Source of the DNA: Phycisphaerae bacterium
Lineage (GTDB): Bacteria > Planctomycetota > Phycisphaerae > Sedimentisphaerales > Anaerohalosphaeraceae
Direction of reading: 5' to 3'
Assembly: GCA_018052735.1 (NCBI GenBank)
Contig: JAGPMT010000023.1
Coordinates: forward strand, 1-47,956
Length of the DNA stretch: 47,956 bases
Position numbers and translations under genes: made by a program. The notes beneath the pieces were generated by a model. That model was not told the origin of the DNA. It did no database searches and worked only from the letters and a program-made list of their open reading frames with translations. This document shows positions 16,725-24,608 of this stretch, piece by piece. Within the stretch, counting starts at the first letter, position 1; each line of letters opens with the position of its first letter.

Positions 16725-17177
16725 ATGATAGAGTTTCGCACTTTTGAAGATATACTGGATTTTGCGATTTTGCAGGAAAAAGCCGCTCAGCAGTTTTACA
16801 CCCACTTGGCCGGACTGGTTCTCGACCCTGATGTGCAGCTGTTTTACCGCACGCTGGCCGAGGAAGAGCGGCTTCACGAAAAAAAACTGTTCGAGCTGAA
16901 ACGCTACGAATTTGACCTCAAAGAGCCGGACTTGGAATCGCTCCGCTCCAGCGGCTATCTGGATGCGATGCCCGCTCACCCCGAAATGACCATTGCCGAG
17001 GCGGTCCGTTATGCCCTCAAAAAGGAAAAGTCCGCCCGCATGCTCTATCACACCTTAGCCCGTATGACGCACCGGCCGGAGCTGGCCGGTCTGCTCGAGC
17101 AGCTGGCCCAGCAGGAGCAGCAGCACGCCGACTTCTTTCTGGAGCAGTCCGAACGGCACCCCCTCGACAGCAAATAG
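16725..17177 (+). CDS. Ferritin-like (rubrerythrin-type) diiron protein
   Basis: A 150-residue four-helix protein. Two helical pairs carry the ligand pattern: E18-x-A-x4-FY with EEERLHEKKL (about 46-55), and EKSARMLYHTLA with QEQQHADFF (about 98-137), the Glu and Glu-x2-His sets of a diiron site. There is no rubredoxin domain, unlike full rubrerythrin. The likely role is peroxide or oxygen handling or iron storage in an anaerobe or microaerophile. GGAGG stands before the ATG. The Nudix gene follows after 10 bp, so they form an operon. It ends with TAG, showing TAG is a real stop here. Confidence 0.8.
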   Translation: MIEFRTFEDILDFAILQEKAAQQFYTHLAGLVLDPDVQLFYRTLAEEERLHEKKLFELKRYEFDLKEPDLESLRSSGYLDAMPAHPEMTIAEAVRYALKKEKSARMLYHTLARMTHRPELAGLLEQLAQQEQQHADFFLEQSERHPLDSK

Positions 17178-17187
17178 GCCTCCCCCT

Positions 17188-17775
17188 ATGGCAGATTACA
17201 CGCTCAAGCAGCTGACTCAACAACCGTGGCTGAACCTGTACGAGGCCTCGTATGCCGCCCCGGACGGCCGCCGGCACCGCTGGCTGATGTGTTCGCGCAA
17301 GCAGCGGCCGATTGCTGATGCCGCCTGCCCCGATGCGGTGGTCATCGTGCCGGTTCTGCCGACGCAGCAGGGCCGGCGGCTGGTGCTGACAAGCGAATTC
17401 CGCATCGCCCTCAACGACTGGGAATACGGCTTTCCGGCCGGACTGATTGACCCCGGCGAATCCATCGAGCAGACAGTCCGGCGGGAACTGAAAGAAGAGA
17501 CCGGTCTCGATACGGCCTGCATTCATCACCTCTCCATGCCTGTTTACTCCTCGGCCGGATTAACCGATGAATCCTGCATTATGGCGCTGGTAACCGCCGC
17601 CGGCGTGCCTTCAACCGCCCTGAATGCACCGGGCGAACAGATACGGGTCCACCTGCTGGATGTGCCCGACATCCGGGCGCTGCTGGCTGCCAACAAGAAA
17701 ATCGCCGCCAAGGCATGGGGCCTGCTGTACCACTTTGCCGCCTGCGGACAAATCGCCTTTGCCGACGGCCTTTAA
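17188..17775 (+). CDS. Nudix hydrolase, ADP-ribose pyrophosphatase-like
   Basis: A 195-residue enzyme. The full Nudix box (Gx5Ex7REUXEEXGU) runs at about residues 91-113, from GLIDPGES to EETGL, and the metal-binding Glu residues of RELKEETG are present. The FPAGLIDPGE leader is typical of ADP-ribose or nucleoside-diphosphate-sugar pyrophosphatases. It lies 10 bp after the ferritin-like gene, so it is co-transcribed with it. This pairing suggests clean-up of damaged nucleotides under oxidative stress, which is inference. Confidence 0.87.
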   Translation: MADYTLKQLTQQPWLNLYEASYAAPDGRRHRWLMCSRKQRPIADAACPDAVVIVPVLPTQQGRRLVLTSEFRIALNDWEYGFPAGLIDPGESIEQTVRRELKEETGLDTACIHHLSMPVYSSAGLTDESCIMALVTAAGVPSTALNAPGEQIRVHLLDVPDIRALLAANKKIAAKAWGLLYHFAACGQIAFADGL

Positions 17776-17954
17776 GCGGCACTGTGAGCTTTTCAAGTAG
17801 TCGGCAAACACCCCCTCTTGAGACGTCCGATAAATTGCCTTTTCGCACCTTTTTCACAATATTTAGGAAAATTATGAAAAAATACCAAATCAATCATCAG
17901 TAAATATACCGATATAAGATACATATGTTCCATGATTTGCAGGCAGTAGAAACA

Positions 17955-18362
17955 ATGAAATCTATTGCATGGGACAATTCGTTTGAGACTGGGAACACTG
18001 TCATCGACCAGCACAACAAAGCCTACCTCTGCCGGCTAAACAGGTTAATCAAAGCCATCGAAGCACATCCACGCCAAGCTGCAGCCTTACTGGGGGATTT
18101 TCCTCCGTATGCCCGCCGGCATTTCCGGGCTCAAGAGAGTTCTTTGGCGCGGACAGTCGATGTAGCGGTATTTGAGGACCATCAGCAGCGGCATCGGTTT
18201 TTTGAGGATTTCCTGAGCCGGCCGCTTCTGGATGCTGACGGCGGGGCCGAGGAGATTTGCGCTTTTATGGCCGATCGGACGGCTTTCCACATTCAGCATC
18301 TGGATAAAGATGCCTTGTCGGGCTTGTCGGCCGGCAGCGAAGCCGCAGGCAGCAGGGTCTAA
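17955..18362 (+). CDS. Bacteriohemerythrin-like protein
   Basis: A 135-residue single-domain hemerythrin: IAWDNSFETG and VIDQHNK (His of site 1), HFRAQE (His, Glu), DHQQRHRFF (His, His) and HIQHLDKD (His, Asp) give a nearly complete diiron ligand set. The typical HFxxEE is HFRAQE here. Start at 17955 (MKSIAWDN) fits the family N-terminus; an ATG at 17925 is also in frame, and neither has a good ribosome site. Function: O2 sensing, storage or delivery. It is convergent with the multi-PAS kinase gene with 38 bp between stops. Confidence 0.8.
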   Translation: MKSIAWDNSFETGNTVIDQHNKAYLCRLNRLIKAIEAHPRQAAALLGDFPPYARRHFRAQESSLARTVDVAVFEDHQQRHRFFEDFLSRPLLDADGGAEEICAFMADRTAFHIQHLDKDALSGLSAGSEAAGSRV

Positions 18363-18399
18363 TGCCGCACAGACCTTGCGCACAGCGGCAGCAGCCGCC

Positions 18400-21339
18400 T
18401 TATTGCTCTTGGCCGGCAGCCGGAAGCTGTACATAGACGGTCGTGCCGACATCCGGCTGCGATTCCATCCGCACACTGCCGTCTTGGCGGTCCAGAATCC
18501 GCCGCACAATCGGCAGCCCCAGTCCCTGTCCGCCGTTGGAGCGGTCGGGACAGAGCTGGTGAAACAGCTCAAAGACCTTGTCGATGTGCTCCGGCGGAAT
18601 GCCGATGCCGTTGTCGCTGACGGCATACTCCACCCGGCCGTCGCCGCAGGAGCGGCCGGCAATGCGAATCCGGCACGGCCGATCCGGGTGGCGGTATTTG
18701 ACGGCGTTGTCCACCAGATTGGCAAACACCTGCCGAATCAGCACCGCATCGCCGCGGCAGGGCGGCAGGTTCGGCTCGATATCTACCTGTGCCCCGCAGG
18801 CGGTGATTTGAAAGTTCAGGTCGGCAACGGCTGACTGCATCAGGGCAGCCATATCCAGCTGCTGGGGATTGACCTGCAGCGTGCCGATGCGGCTCAGCCG
18901 CGACAGCCCATCCAGCAGGGCCTGCATCTTGCTGCAGCCGGCCTTGATAAACCGCAGCGATTCGGGCAGCTCCCGCCGCAGCAGTGTGTTCGCCTGCGGC
19001 GGCAGGGACCCCGCCGCCTCCTGCAGCACCGCCGTCAGCCGGGCAAGGTCCTTTTCCAGCTCGCCGGCAAAACCGGCAATGTTGACCAGCGGACTGCGCA
19101 GGTCGTGGGCGGCAATGAACACAATGCTCTGCAGCTCCTCGTTGCGCGTCTGAAGCTGCTGCAGCAGAAGCTGGCGGGTCTGCTCGGCACAGCGCCGCTC
19201 CGTGATGTCGCGCACAATCGCACAGTTGTATTCGGCGTCCTCATAGACCAGAAAATTGGCCGTTACCTCAACCGGAAAAACACTGCCGTTGCTGCGCCGG
19301 TGCTGCGATTCAAACCGCAGGGTCTGCTTTTCCTTCAGCTCCTGCCAGTGCTGCTGCCACCGCTGGGGCGTAAGCGACGGGGCAAAATCCCATACCGACA
19401 TCTCCAGCAGCCGGCTGCGGTCTAAACCCAGCGACCGGCAGGCCGCATCGTTGGCATAGACCACCCTGCCCTTGTGCGTCATCCAGAACATCGCCTCGCC
19501 GGCATGGTCCACTGAAAACTGCGTAAACATCAGCGCCTCTCTGATTTTCTGGCGCTCGGTAATGTCGGTAATAAATCCTTCGATGGCGGCAACTTCTCCG
19601 TCGGCATCGTACACGCCGCAGCCCTTCTCCCACATCCATTTTTCCTGCCCGTCTTTGGTGCGGATGCGATAGACAATCTGGTAATTGGTGCGGTTCTTCA
19701 GCGCCTGCCGGATTTCCTCCCAGACCCGCGCGCGGTCGGCCGGAACAATCAGCTTCCGCCAGACAACATGCTGGCAGATAAACTCCTGATCGGTATAGCC
19801 GGTCAGCTCCAGACAGCCCTTGCTGATAAACTGCATCGGCCAGTCCGGCTGGTCCAAGCAGCGAAACGCCGCCCCGGGCAGATTGCCCATCAGCGTCGTC
19901 TGCGCACGCCGGTTTTCTTCCAGCGCCTCCTCGATCTGGCGGCGCTGGGTGATATCCCGCACATGCTCGATGACGCCGGTTACAGCGCCGCTGGCATCCT
20001 GCATCGGAAAGGCGTTGATCTCCAGCCAGCCGGTCGGCCGGCCGGCCTCTGTCATCGGCACCACAGCCGACTGGGTCTGTCCGGTTTCCATTGCCTTCAG
20101 CGACGGACACCCCGCACACGGCGCCGACAGGCCGTGGTAGACCTCATAGCATTTGCGCCCTATCTGGCTGCCTTTCCGGCAGTGCCGCTTCTGCTGATAG
20201 ACATTGGCCCGCACGATATTGAACTGGGTATCCAGCACGCACAGCCCGTCCTGAATGCCGTCAAAAATCAAGCGCAGAAACGCCTCATTGTCCTTCAGCG
20301 CCTGACGGGCGGCCTTGGCGGCGGTAATATCATGCGCCATAATCACAAAGCCTTTCTCGGCATCCGGTGAATCCAGCGGGGCGATATGCATCTGGACATC
20401 GATAATCCGTCCGTCCTTGCGGCGCCAGCGGGTTTCTATCGCCGCAATCCCGCCGGACAGCGCCTCGGCATACAGCCGGCCGACCTCGGCGTAGTCTGCC
20501 TGCGACAGATACAGTTTCCGCGGGTCCTGCCCCAGCAGGTCCTCTGCGCTGTAGCCGGACAGATCAAAGAAGCGCTCATTGCCGTGTATCAGCCGGCGCT
20601 GGCGGACCAGCCCGATGCCGATGGGAGAGGCGCTGAAAATGCTGCTGATTTCGGCCTGATAAGTCTCCAGCATCTGCCGGATTCGTCTGCGTTCGGTGAT
20701 GTCCCGATCCGTCCCGCGGTAGCTGACAAGCCGGCCCTGCGGGTCAAACACCGGCACGCCGCTGGTCTCCAGATACACCTGCCGGCCGTCGCGGTGCAGA
20801 CAGATGTTTTCAAGCCCGCTGAAGGGTTTGGCTTCCGAAACACACCGCTCAAATACCGCCCGCACCCGTGCCGCTTCGTCGGGGATCATCACATCAAACG
20901 GCGTTTTGCCCAGCAGCTCCTGCGGCCGCCAGCCCAGCATCTGCTCAACCTGCGGACTGCAATAGGTGTAGCGGCCCTGCGTGTCCACCTCCCAGAACCA
21001 GTCGCTGGTGGTTTCGACCAGATTGCGGTAATGCCGGCGGCTGTCGGTCAGCTCCTGCTCGATGCGGTCCTTGATGAGGGCGTAAAACAGAAACGCCCAC
21101 ACAAAGGCCACCAGCACCCCGCCGAAGTTTTCAAAAAAGTTCCATTGAATCCGTCCGGCCAGACCCGACCATTCCAGAAACAAGCCGAAACCGTAAAAGG
21201 CCGTCAGCAGCAGCACCACCAGCAGCAGAATCGGCACCCCTGCCGATAAGTGCTTCCGCCGCCAGCCGAACAGCACAAAAAACGCCCCCGCCAAAGCGGC
21301 CGCTGCGCTGACCAAATCGACATAGGCAATCGGCTCCAT
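18400..21339 (-). CDS. Membrane multi-PAS sensor histidine kinase
   Basis: A 979-residue kinase. Three membrane helices (about 5-25, 35-57, 72-92) are followed by five PAS/PAC units, each ending in a DITER or DITQR-like motif. The third unit contains a cysteine cluster, CRKGSQIGRKCYE then PCAGCP. The kinase core has the H-box AAHDLRSPL (His at about 745), N-box NLVDNAVKY, G1 DNGIGIP and G2 GQGLGLPI. ATG at 21339 follows AGGAGGG and overlaps the TGA of the upstream membrane protein (TGATG), so translation is coupled. Its frame runs open further upstream, but only as a shadow. No response regulator is adjacent. The signal is unknown; the Cys cluster could hold a metal or sense redox state. Confidence 0.9.
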   Translation of the reverse strand: MEPIAYVDLVSAAAALAGAFFVLFGWRRKHLSAGVPILLLVVLLLTAFYGFGLFLEWSGLAGRIQWNFFENFGGVLVAFVWAFLFYALIKDRIEQELTDSRRHYRNLVETTSDWFWEVDTQGRYTYCSPQVEQMLGWRPQELLGKTPFDVMIPDEAARVRAVFERCVSEAKPFSGLENICLHRDGRQVYLETSGVPVFDPQGRLVSYRGTDRDITERRRIRQMLETYQAEISSIFSASPIGIGLVRQRRLIHGNERFFDLSGYSAEDLLGQDPRKLYLSQADYAEVGRLYAEALSGGIAAIETRWRRKDGRIIDVQMHIAPLDSPDAEKGFVIMAHDITAAKAARQALKDNEAFLRLIFDGIQDGLCVLDTQFNIVRANVYQQKRHCRKGSQIGRKCYEVYHGLSAPCAGCPSLKAMETGQTQSAVVPMTEAGRPTGWLEINAFPMQDASGAVTGVIEHVRDITQRRQIEEALEENRRAQTTLMGNLPGAAFRCLDQPDWPMQFISKGCLELTGYTDQEFICQHVVWRKLIVPADRARVWEEIRQALKNRTNYQIVYRIRTKDGQEKWMWEKGCGVYDADGEVAAIEGFITDITERQKIREALMFTQFSVDHAGEAMFWMTHKGRVVYANDAACRSLGLDRSRLLEMSVWDFAPSLTPQRWQQHWQELKEKQTLRFESQHRRSNGSVFPVEVTANFLVYEDAEYNCAIVRDITERRCAEQTRQLLLQQLQTRNEELQSIVFIAAHDLRSPLVNIAGFAGELEKDLARLTAVLQEAAGSLPPQANTLLRRELPESLRFIKAGCSKMQALLDGLSRLSRIGTLQVNPQQLDMAALMQSAVADLNFQITACGAQVDIEPNLPPCRGDAVLIRQVFANLVDNAVKYRHPDRPCRIRIAGRSCGDGRVEYAVSDNGIGIPPEHIDKVFELFHQLCPDRSNGGQGLGLPIVRRILDRQDGSVRMESQPDVGTTVYVQLPAAGQEQ

Positions 21340-21785
21340 CAGAAGCCCTCCTGCCGGCTGCCAAAGGCCATCCGCCCGCACCAGACAGCCAGCAGCACCG
21401 CGCTGCAGGCCAGCAGGAGATGCTCGCCCCAGTTCAGCGCCGCCCCAAAGACAAAGCCCTCCGCCACCGTCAGCACGGCCGAGCCGCTCATGCAGCCGAA
21501 ACTGGCCAGCAAAAGCCCCGTATCCGGCAGCTTCCGCAGATGGCGGAAGTTGACGGCGACGATGGGAATGATGCCCAGACAAATCAGCAGCATAATCGCT
21601 TCATCGTGGGGATTGTAGAAAATTTTCTCCCACGCCGGCGGCTGTTCGGTCTCGGGCGGTTCGGGAATGTTGTTTGCCATCAGCGCAGCGGCGCCCAAGA
21701 TCATCAGTACAAATATATAAATCTGGGCTCCCAGCAGCAGCGGATGCCGTCGGCTGATAGTTGTGTGATTCCTCGGTGCTGTCAC
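21339..21785 (-). CDS. Four-helix membrane protein coupled to sensor kinase
   Basis: A 148-residue protein with four predicted membrane helices (about 17-38, 63-78, 91-114, 120-138) and a periplasmic loop rich in Pro/Glu (NNIPEPPETEQPPAWE). A GTG start at 21785 is chosen because GGAGGA stands seven bases upstream; an in-frame ATG at 21854 lacks a ribosome site. The stop overlaps the kinase start, so the two are made together; it may form the sensor input unit of the kinase. No known family recognised. Confidence 0.65.
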   Translation of the reverse strand: MTAPRNHTTISRRHPLLLGAQIYIFVLMILGAAALMANNIPEPPETEQPPAWEKIFYNPHDEAIMLLICLGIIPIVAVNFRHLRKLPDTGLLLASFGCMSGSAVLTVAEGFVFGAALNWGEHLLLACSAVLLAVWCGRMAFGSRQEGF

Positions 21786-22131
21786 AGTCCTGTCCTCCGC
21801 TATCTCTGCGCCCCCGGCGCCGGCGTCCATCGCACGGCTCCAGAGCGGCTGCAAAATTGTTCTGCCGGCTCAAACCCTGCTGCCGGCAGGCAGCTGTCTG
21901 CGCCAACCGCAGGCAGTGTTGATTATACCCGATTCGGCCCAAATGCAAACAACAAAATGCCCCTGTGCTCCCAGCCATCCGCCCGGCAGGTCAACTCCCC
22001 TGCCGCACGGATGCTCCGTCTTTGGCAGACCTGCTGCTTATCTTTCACACACACGTCACCCCTTTGGGGGGACTATAGGGGGGTATATTATATATAATAT
22101 ATATATTATATATATTCTGTGGCTCATTGTC

Positions 22132-22320
22132 GTACCAGTTCAACGCTGGTATAGGCTCACTTTGTACCTATTTAACTATGGGTATAGGCTCACTTTGATA
22201 CCAGTAGAACGCATTAGAGGCACACCTGCGTACCAGTTCAACGCTGGTTGAGGCTCGCTGTGGTGCCAGTTGAATCCCATCGCGGCTCATTTTGTACCGG
22301 TACAACGCCGGTTTGGTTTC
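22132..22320. repeat. Degenerate 31-33-bp tandem repeat, six copies
   Basis: Units start at 22132, 22164, 22197, 22230, 22263 and 22294; a partial copy tail (GGCTCATTG) lies before the first. Unit form: GTACCAGTTCAACGCTGG, then TATAGGCTCACTTT. Copies 1, 4 and 6 hold a small inverted repeat; copy 6 changes both arms together (ACCAG/CTGGT becomes ACCGG/CCGGT). The other copies are more diverged. Confidence 0.75.
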
Positions 22321-22375
22321 AGGCCGGCATAAGCGGGGGCTTGGGACCAATGAATCCGACGGGAAAAATCAAAAA

Positions 22376-22440
22376 GCCAGACCTGCTTCGTGCAGAATCT
22401 GGCTTCGGAGGAGGGTGATGAAAAAGATTTCATCTCTTGG
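22376..22440 (+). other. Two adjacent stem-loops, possible structured RNA
   Basis: AGCCAGA with TCTGGCT encloses CTGC-TTCGT-GCAG. Directly after comes GGAGGAGGGTG and GATGAAA-AAGA-TTTCATC. The second element resembles the first hairpin of the small-RNA candidate at 16520 (GAGGGTGATGAAAA). An 11-codon frame, MKKISSLGRKL, begins at its ATG with a GGAGG before it. No promoter is seen. Confidence 0.4.
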
Positions 22441-22720
22441 CCGGAAATTATAATGCAACGACCGCCTATTTGTTCTATCGGTCAAATAAATTTTTCATAA
22501 AAAAAATTTCCCCATCCTGTGCTTCTGCCAAAGGGCATTTCGGATAAATTCATATGTATTTGAAAACAAAGCAGTTATAAAATTTCTGCCGGTTTGCTCC
22601 TGCTGCGGCTATAAAAAAAATCCGGCGGGCCGGACTGTTTTTAAGCCCTTTTTTATGCGTGATTTAGGAGACAGCAAACCGCACAATTTAACAATCTGTT
22701 CAAAAAAAATTTTTTTTCTC

Positions 22721-22762
22721 TTGACTGGCCGTTTTGATAGGTTAAACTAACATTTATGTTAG
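22721..22762 (+). promoter_or_regulatory. Promoter with palindromic operator for the HTH gene
   Basis: TTGACT (22721-22726), 16 bp, TAAACT (22743-22748). A perfect palindrome, CTAACATTTATGTTAG, at 22747-22762 overlaps the -10. A weaker relative, TAACATATTGTTGA, lies about 20 bp on. The layout fits repression, perhaps by the downstream HTH protein itself. Confidence 0.6.
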
Positions 22763-22821
22763 ATTTATATATAACATATTGTTGATATATTTAGACCGAA
22801 AAACGGCAGAAGGAGAAAACC

Positions 22822-23268
22822 ATGACCATGCATCCCGTTTTGATGTCCGGCCTGTGGCAGGACCGGCGCAGGGATTGCCGGCGGAAGGCAGAGGAGCTGG
22901 CGGCAGCCCTTCAGCAACAGGCGTGGCTGTTCAGTCCGGCCCAGAAAGCCCTGCTGGAAATGATTCTGGACAAAGGCAGCTCGCTGGAGCAGATTGCCCG
23001 CCTGACCGGCCAGAACGCCTCGACCTTAAGCCGGCAGTTCGACCGCCTGATGCGCCGATTGACAGACCCACTGATTCGCGATGTGCTGCGTCTGGGCGAT
23101 AAACTGTCGCCGCTGGAAGCGGCCATTCTGCGGGATTATTTCCTGTGCGGCATGAGCCAGAAGGCCGTCATCGGCAAACTCGGCTGCAGCCGCTATCGCC
23201 TCCGCAAGACGCTGGATCGCATCCGCCGGCCTGCCGCAGGCAAACCCAAAATCCTAAAAACCGCCTAA
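22822..23268 (+). CDS. Two-HTH DNA-binding protein, sigma region 4-like
   Basis: A 148-residue basic protein with two helix-turn-helix segments. The first reads SSLEQIARLTGQNASTLSRQ at about residues 54-73; the second reads LSPLEAAILRDY then MSQKAVIGKLGCSRYRLRK at about 96-132, like region 4 of sigma factors or phage late-gene regulators. AGGAG stands six bases before the ATG at 22822. It is the first gene after a 1-kb non-coding region and is 15 bp upstream of the ABC ATPase, so the two form an operon. A palindrome overlaps its promoter. It may regulate this locus or the dispersed phage-type genes; that is inference. Confidence 0.65.
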   Translation: MTMHPVLMSGLWQDRRRDCRRKAEELAAALQQQAWLFSPAQKALLEMILDKGSSLEQIARLTGQNASTLSRQFDRLMRRLTDPLIRDVLRLGDKLSPLEAAILRDYFLCGMSQKAVIGKLGCSRYRLRKTLDRIRRPAAGKPKILKTA

Positions 23269-23283
23269 TAAGGAGAAGCCGCT

Positions 23284-23949
23284 ATGTACGACATTACCAT
23301 CAACCAGCAGATAGACTGGCAAGAACCCCAAACCCCCAAGGCCCGGCAGCTGATGCATCTGTTCGGTCTGCGTCCGGTGCAGCTGGGCAAACGCCGTCTG
23401 CAGCACACCTGCCGCCTGTCGCTGCGGCCGGGCGACATCGTGTATATCACCGGCGCCAGCGGTGCCGGCAAAACAGTCCTGCTCAACGCCATCTACCAGC
23501 AGATTCCCGACAACCAGCGGATTCGTCTGGATGACATCCCCATCGAAACCGGCCGGCCTCTGATTGACTGCGTGGACGACCGCTCGCTGTTCGATGCGCT
23601 GGAAATACTCAGTCGCGCCGGCCTGAGCGATGTATTTTGTGCCCTTCAGCCGCCCGACCAGCTCAGCGAAGGCCAGAAGACCCGCTACCGCTTGGCACGG
23701 GCCCTGATGAGCAGCCGAACGGTGCTGTTTGCCGATGAGTTCACCAGTTCGCTGGATCGCATTACCGCCGCCGTCATTGCCAACCGCCTCCGCTGGGCCG
23801 CCGGCCAGACCCAGCGCATCTTCGTGCTGGCATCCTGCCACGAGGATATCCTGCCCGACCTGCTGCCCGATATCCTTATCGTCAAATACCTGACGGGAAA
23901 AACCGAGACCTTCTACCGGGACAAGCGGCGCGGAACGGGACTCAATTAA
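23284..23949 (+). CDS. Soluble ABC-type ATPase
   Basis: A 221-residue ATPase with all ABC motifs: Walker A GASGAGKT (about 60-67), signature LSEGQ (about 121), Walker B TVLFADEF and D-loop SSLD (about 140-155), and H-loop His in ASCHED (about 180). There is no membrane-spanning domain or partner permease nearby, so it is not an ordinary transporter. AAGGAG stands before the ATG, 15 bp after the HTH gene. From memory (not checked), ABC ATPases of this sort are found fused or adjacent to GNAT-fold proteins and ParB-like proteins in phage loci; here GNAT and ParB-like genes follow within 3.5 kb. Confidence 0.75.
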   Translation: MYDITINQQIDWQEPQTPKARQLMHLFGLRPVQLGKRRLQHTCRLSLRPGDIVYITGASGAGKTVLLNAIYQQIPDNQRIRLDDIPIETGRPLIDCVDDRSLFDALEILSRAGLSDVFCALQPPDQLSEGQKTRYRLARALMSSRTVLFADEFTSSLDRITAAVIANRLRWAAGQTQRIFVLASCHEDILPDLLPDILIVKYLTGKTETFYRDKRRGTGLN

Positions 23950-24085
23950 GCGCAGCAGGTTCTTTGACAAGTTCATAGAGTTTCGGCCGGCCTGCTTGGC
24001 AGCCGACAGGAAGGACCGGCGGACAGGTCCGCTGGATGTGTTTTAGGGATGTGTCTTGCAGCCAGCCGGCTGGAAACAGCACCTC

Positions 24086-24385
24086 TCAGGACTTTCTGCG
24101 TTCGGGCAGCACTGTACTGCTGTCCAAGGCATCTTCTACAATCTGACGCGCCCAGTCGTACTGATTGGGCAACATCAGTTCGGGAACGGCAGCCGCACCC
24201 AGCGATTCATAAAGCTCCAGCCGCGCACATCTTGCTTGGCTGTTGGTGCAGTAGTGCTCCACCGTCCGCTCCACCAGTTCCGGCATCGTTTCGTAATTGC
24301 TCAGAAGAAAATGACACTGCTCCATAAACGGGCAAACATACCCGCCTTGTTCTTTTGCACCCTTCATTTTCTTTAGCATATCCAT
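24086..24385 (-). CDS. Small Cys-rich protein, paralog of 11645-11935
   Basis: A 99-residue soluble protein with a four-Cys pattern: CPFMEQC (about 18-24), then HYC and RCAR, followed by VPELMLPNQYDWARQI. It shares the cysteine spacing and the tail with the plus-strand gene at 11645-11935. AAAAAGGTAG stands before the ATG. It lies between the ABC ATPase and GNAT genes on the opposite strand. The likely metal site is inferred from the Cys pattern; role unknown. Confidence 0.65.
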   Translation of the reverse strand: MDMLKKMKGAKEQGGYVCPFMEQCHFLLSNYETMPELVERTVEHYCTNSQARCARLELYESLGAAAVPELMLPNQYDWARQIVEDALDSSTVLPERRKS

Positions 24386-24516
24386 TTAAGCTACCTTTTT
24401 TCGAAATTATTCAATCCCCATCGAGCAAACCACGAACTTCGATCGCTCCATTTGTATGACAACTCTACCAAGGCAGCCTTAAAATCACAAAAAGCGATGC
24501 ATTCGTCTATATAAAT

Positions 24517-24534
24517 TATCGGTAAAAATACCGA
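24517..24534 (+). promoter_or_regulatory. Shared motif copy 3, palindromic form
   Basis: ATCGGTAAAAATACCGAT is a perfect inverted repeat (ATCGGTA, four-base centre, TACCGAT). It shares AAAAATACCGAT with the copies at 13761 and 15332 and stands about 47 bp before the TATAAT at 24582. Confidence 0.6.
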
Positions 24535-24581
24535 TTGGGTAAAGTAATTTCCCCCAATTTTTCACAATTTTTTTCTGGTCC

Positions 24582-24587
24582 TATAAT
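24582..24587 (+). promoter_or_regulatory. -10 box of the GNAT gene promoter
   Basis: TATAAT, 22 bp before the ATG at 24609; the -35 is weak (TTTTCA or TTCACA), consistent with activation from the upstream motif. Confidence 0.55.
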
Positions 24588-24608
24588 CCGTTAAAAAGGA
24601 AGGAGTAT

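Larger units (their letters stand above)
21786..22821. other. 1-kb non-coding region with tandem repeat, AT tract, hairpins and promoter
   Basis: No convincing gene. From left to right it holds GC-rich spacer, an alternating AT tract (about 22085-22116), the 33-bp tandem repeat (22132-22320), a strong hairpin (AGCCAGA with TCTGGCT, about 22376-22405), a GGAGGAGGGTGATGAAA element with its own hairpin (22407-22440), an AT-rich stretch, and the promoter and palindrome of the HTH gene. Confidence 0.6.

Noticed and set aside
16522-16728. Short frame starting in the small-RNA candidate
   Set aside because: It crosses the terminator and shows no conserved protein feature.
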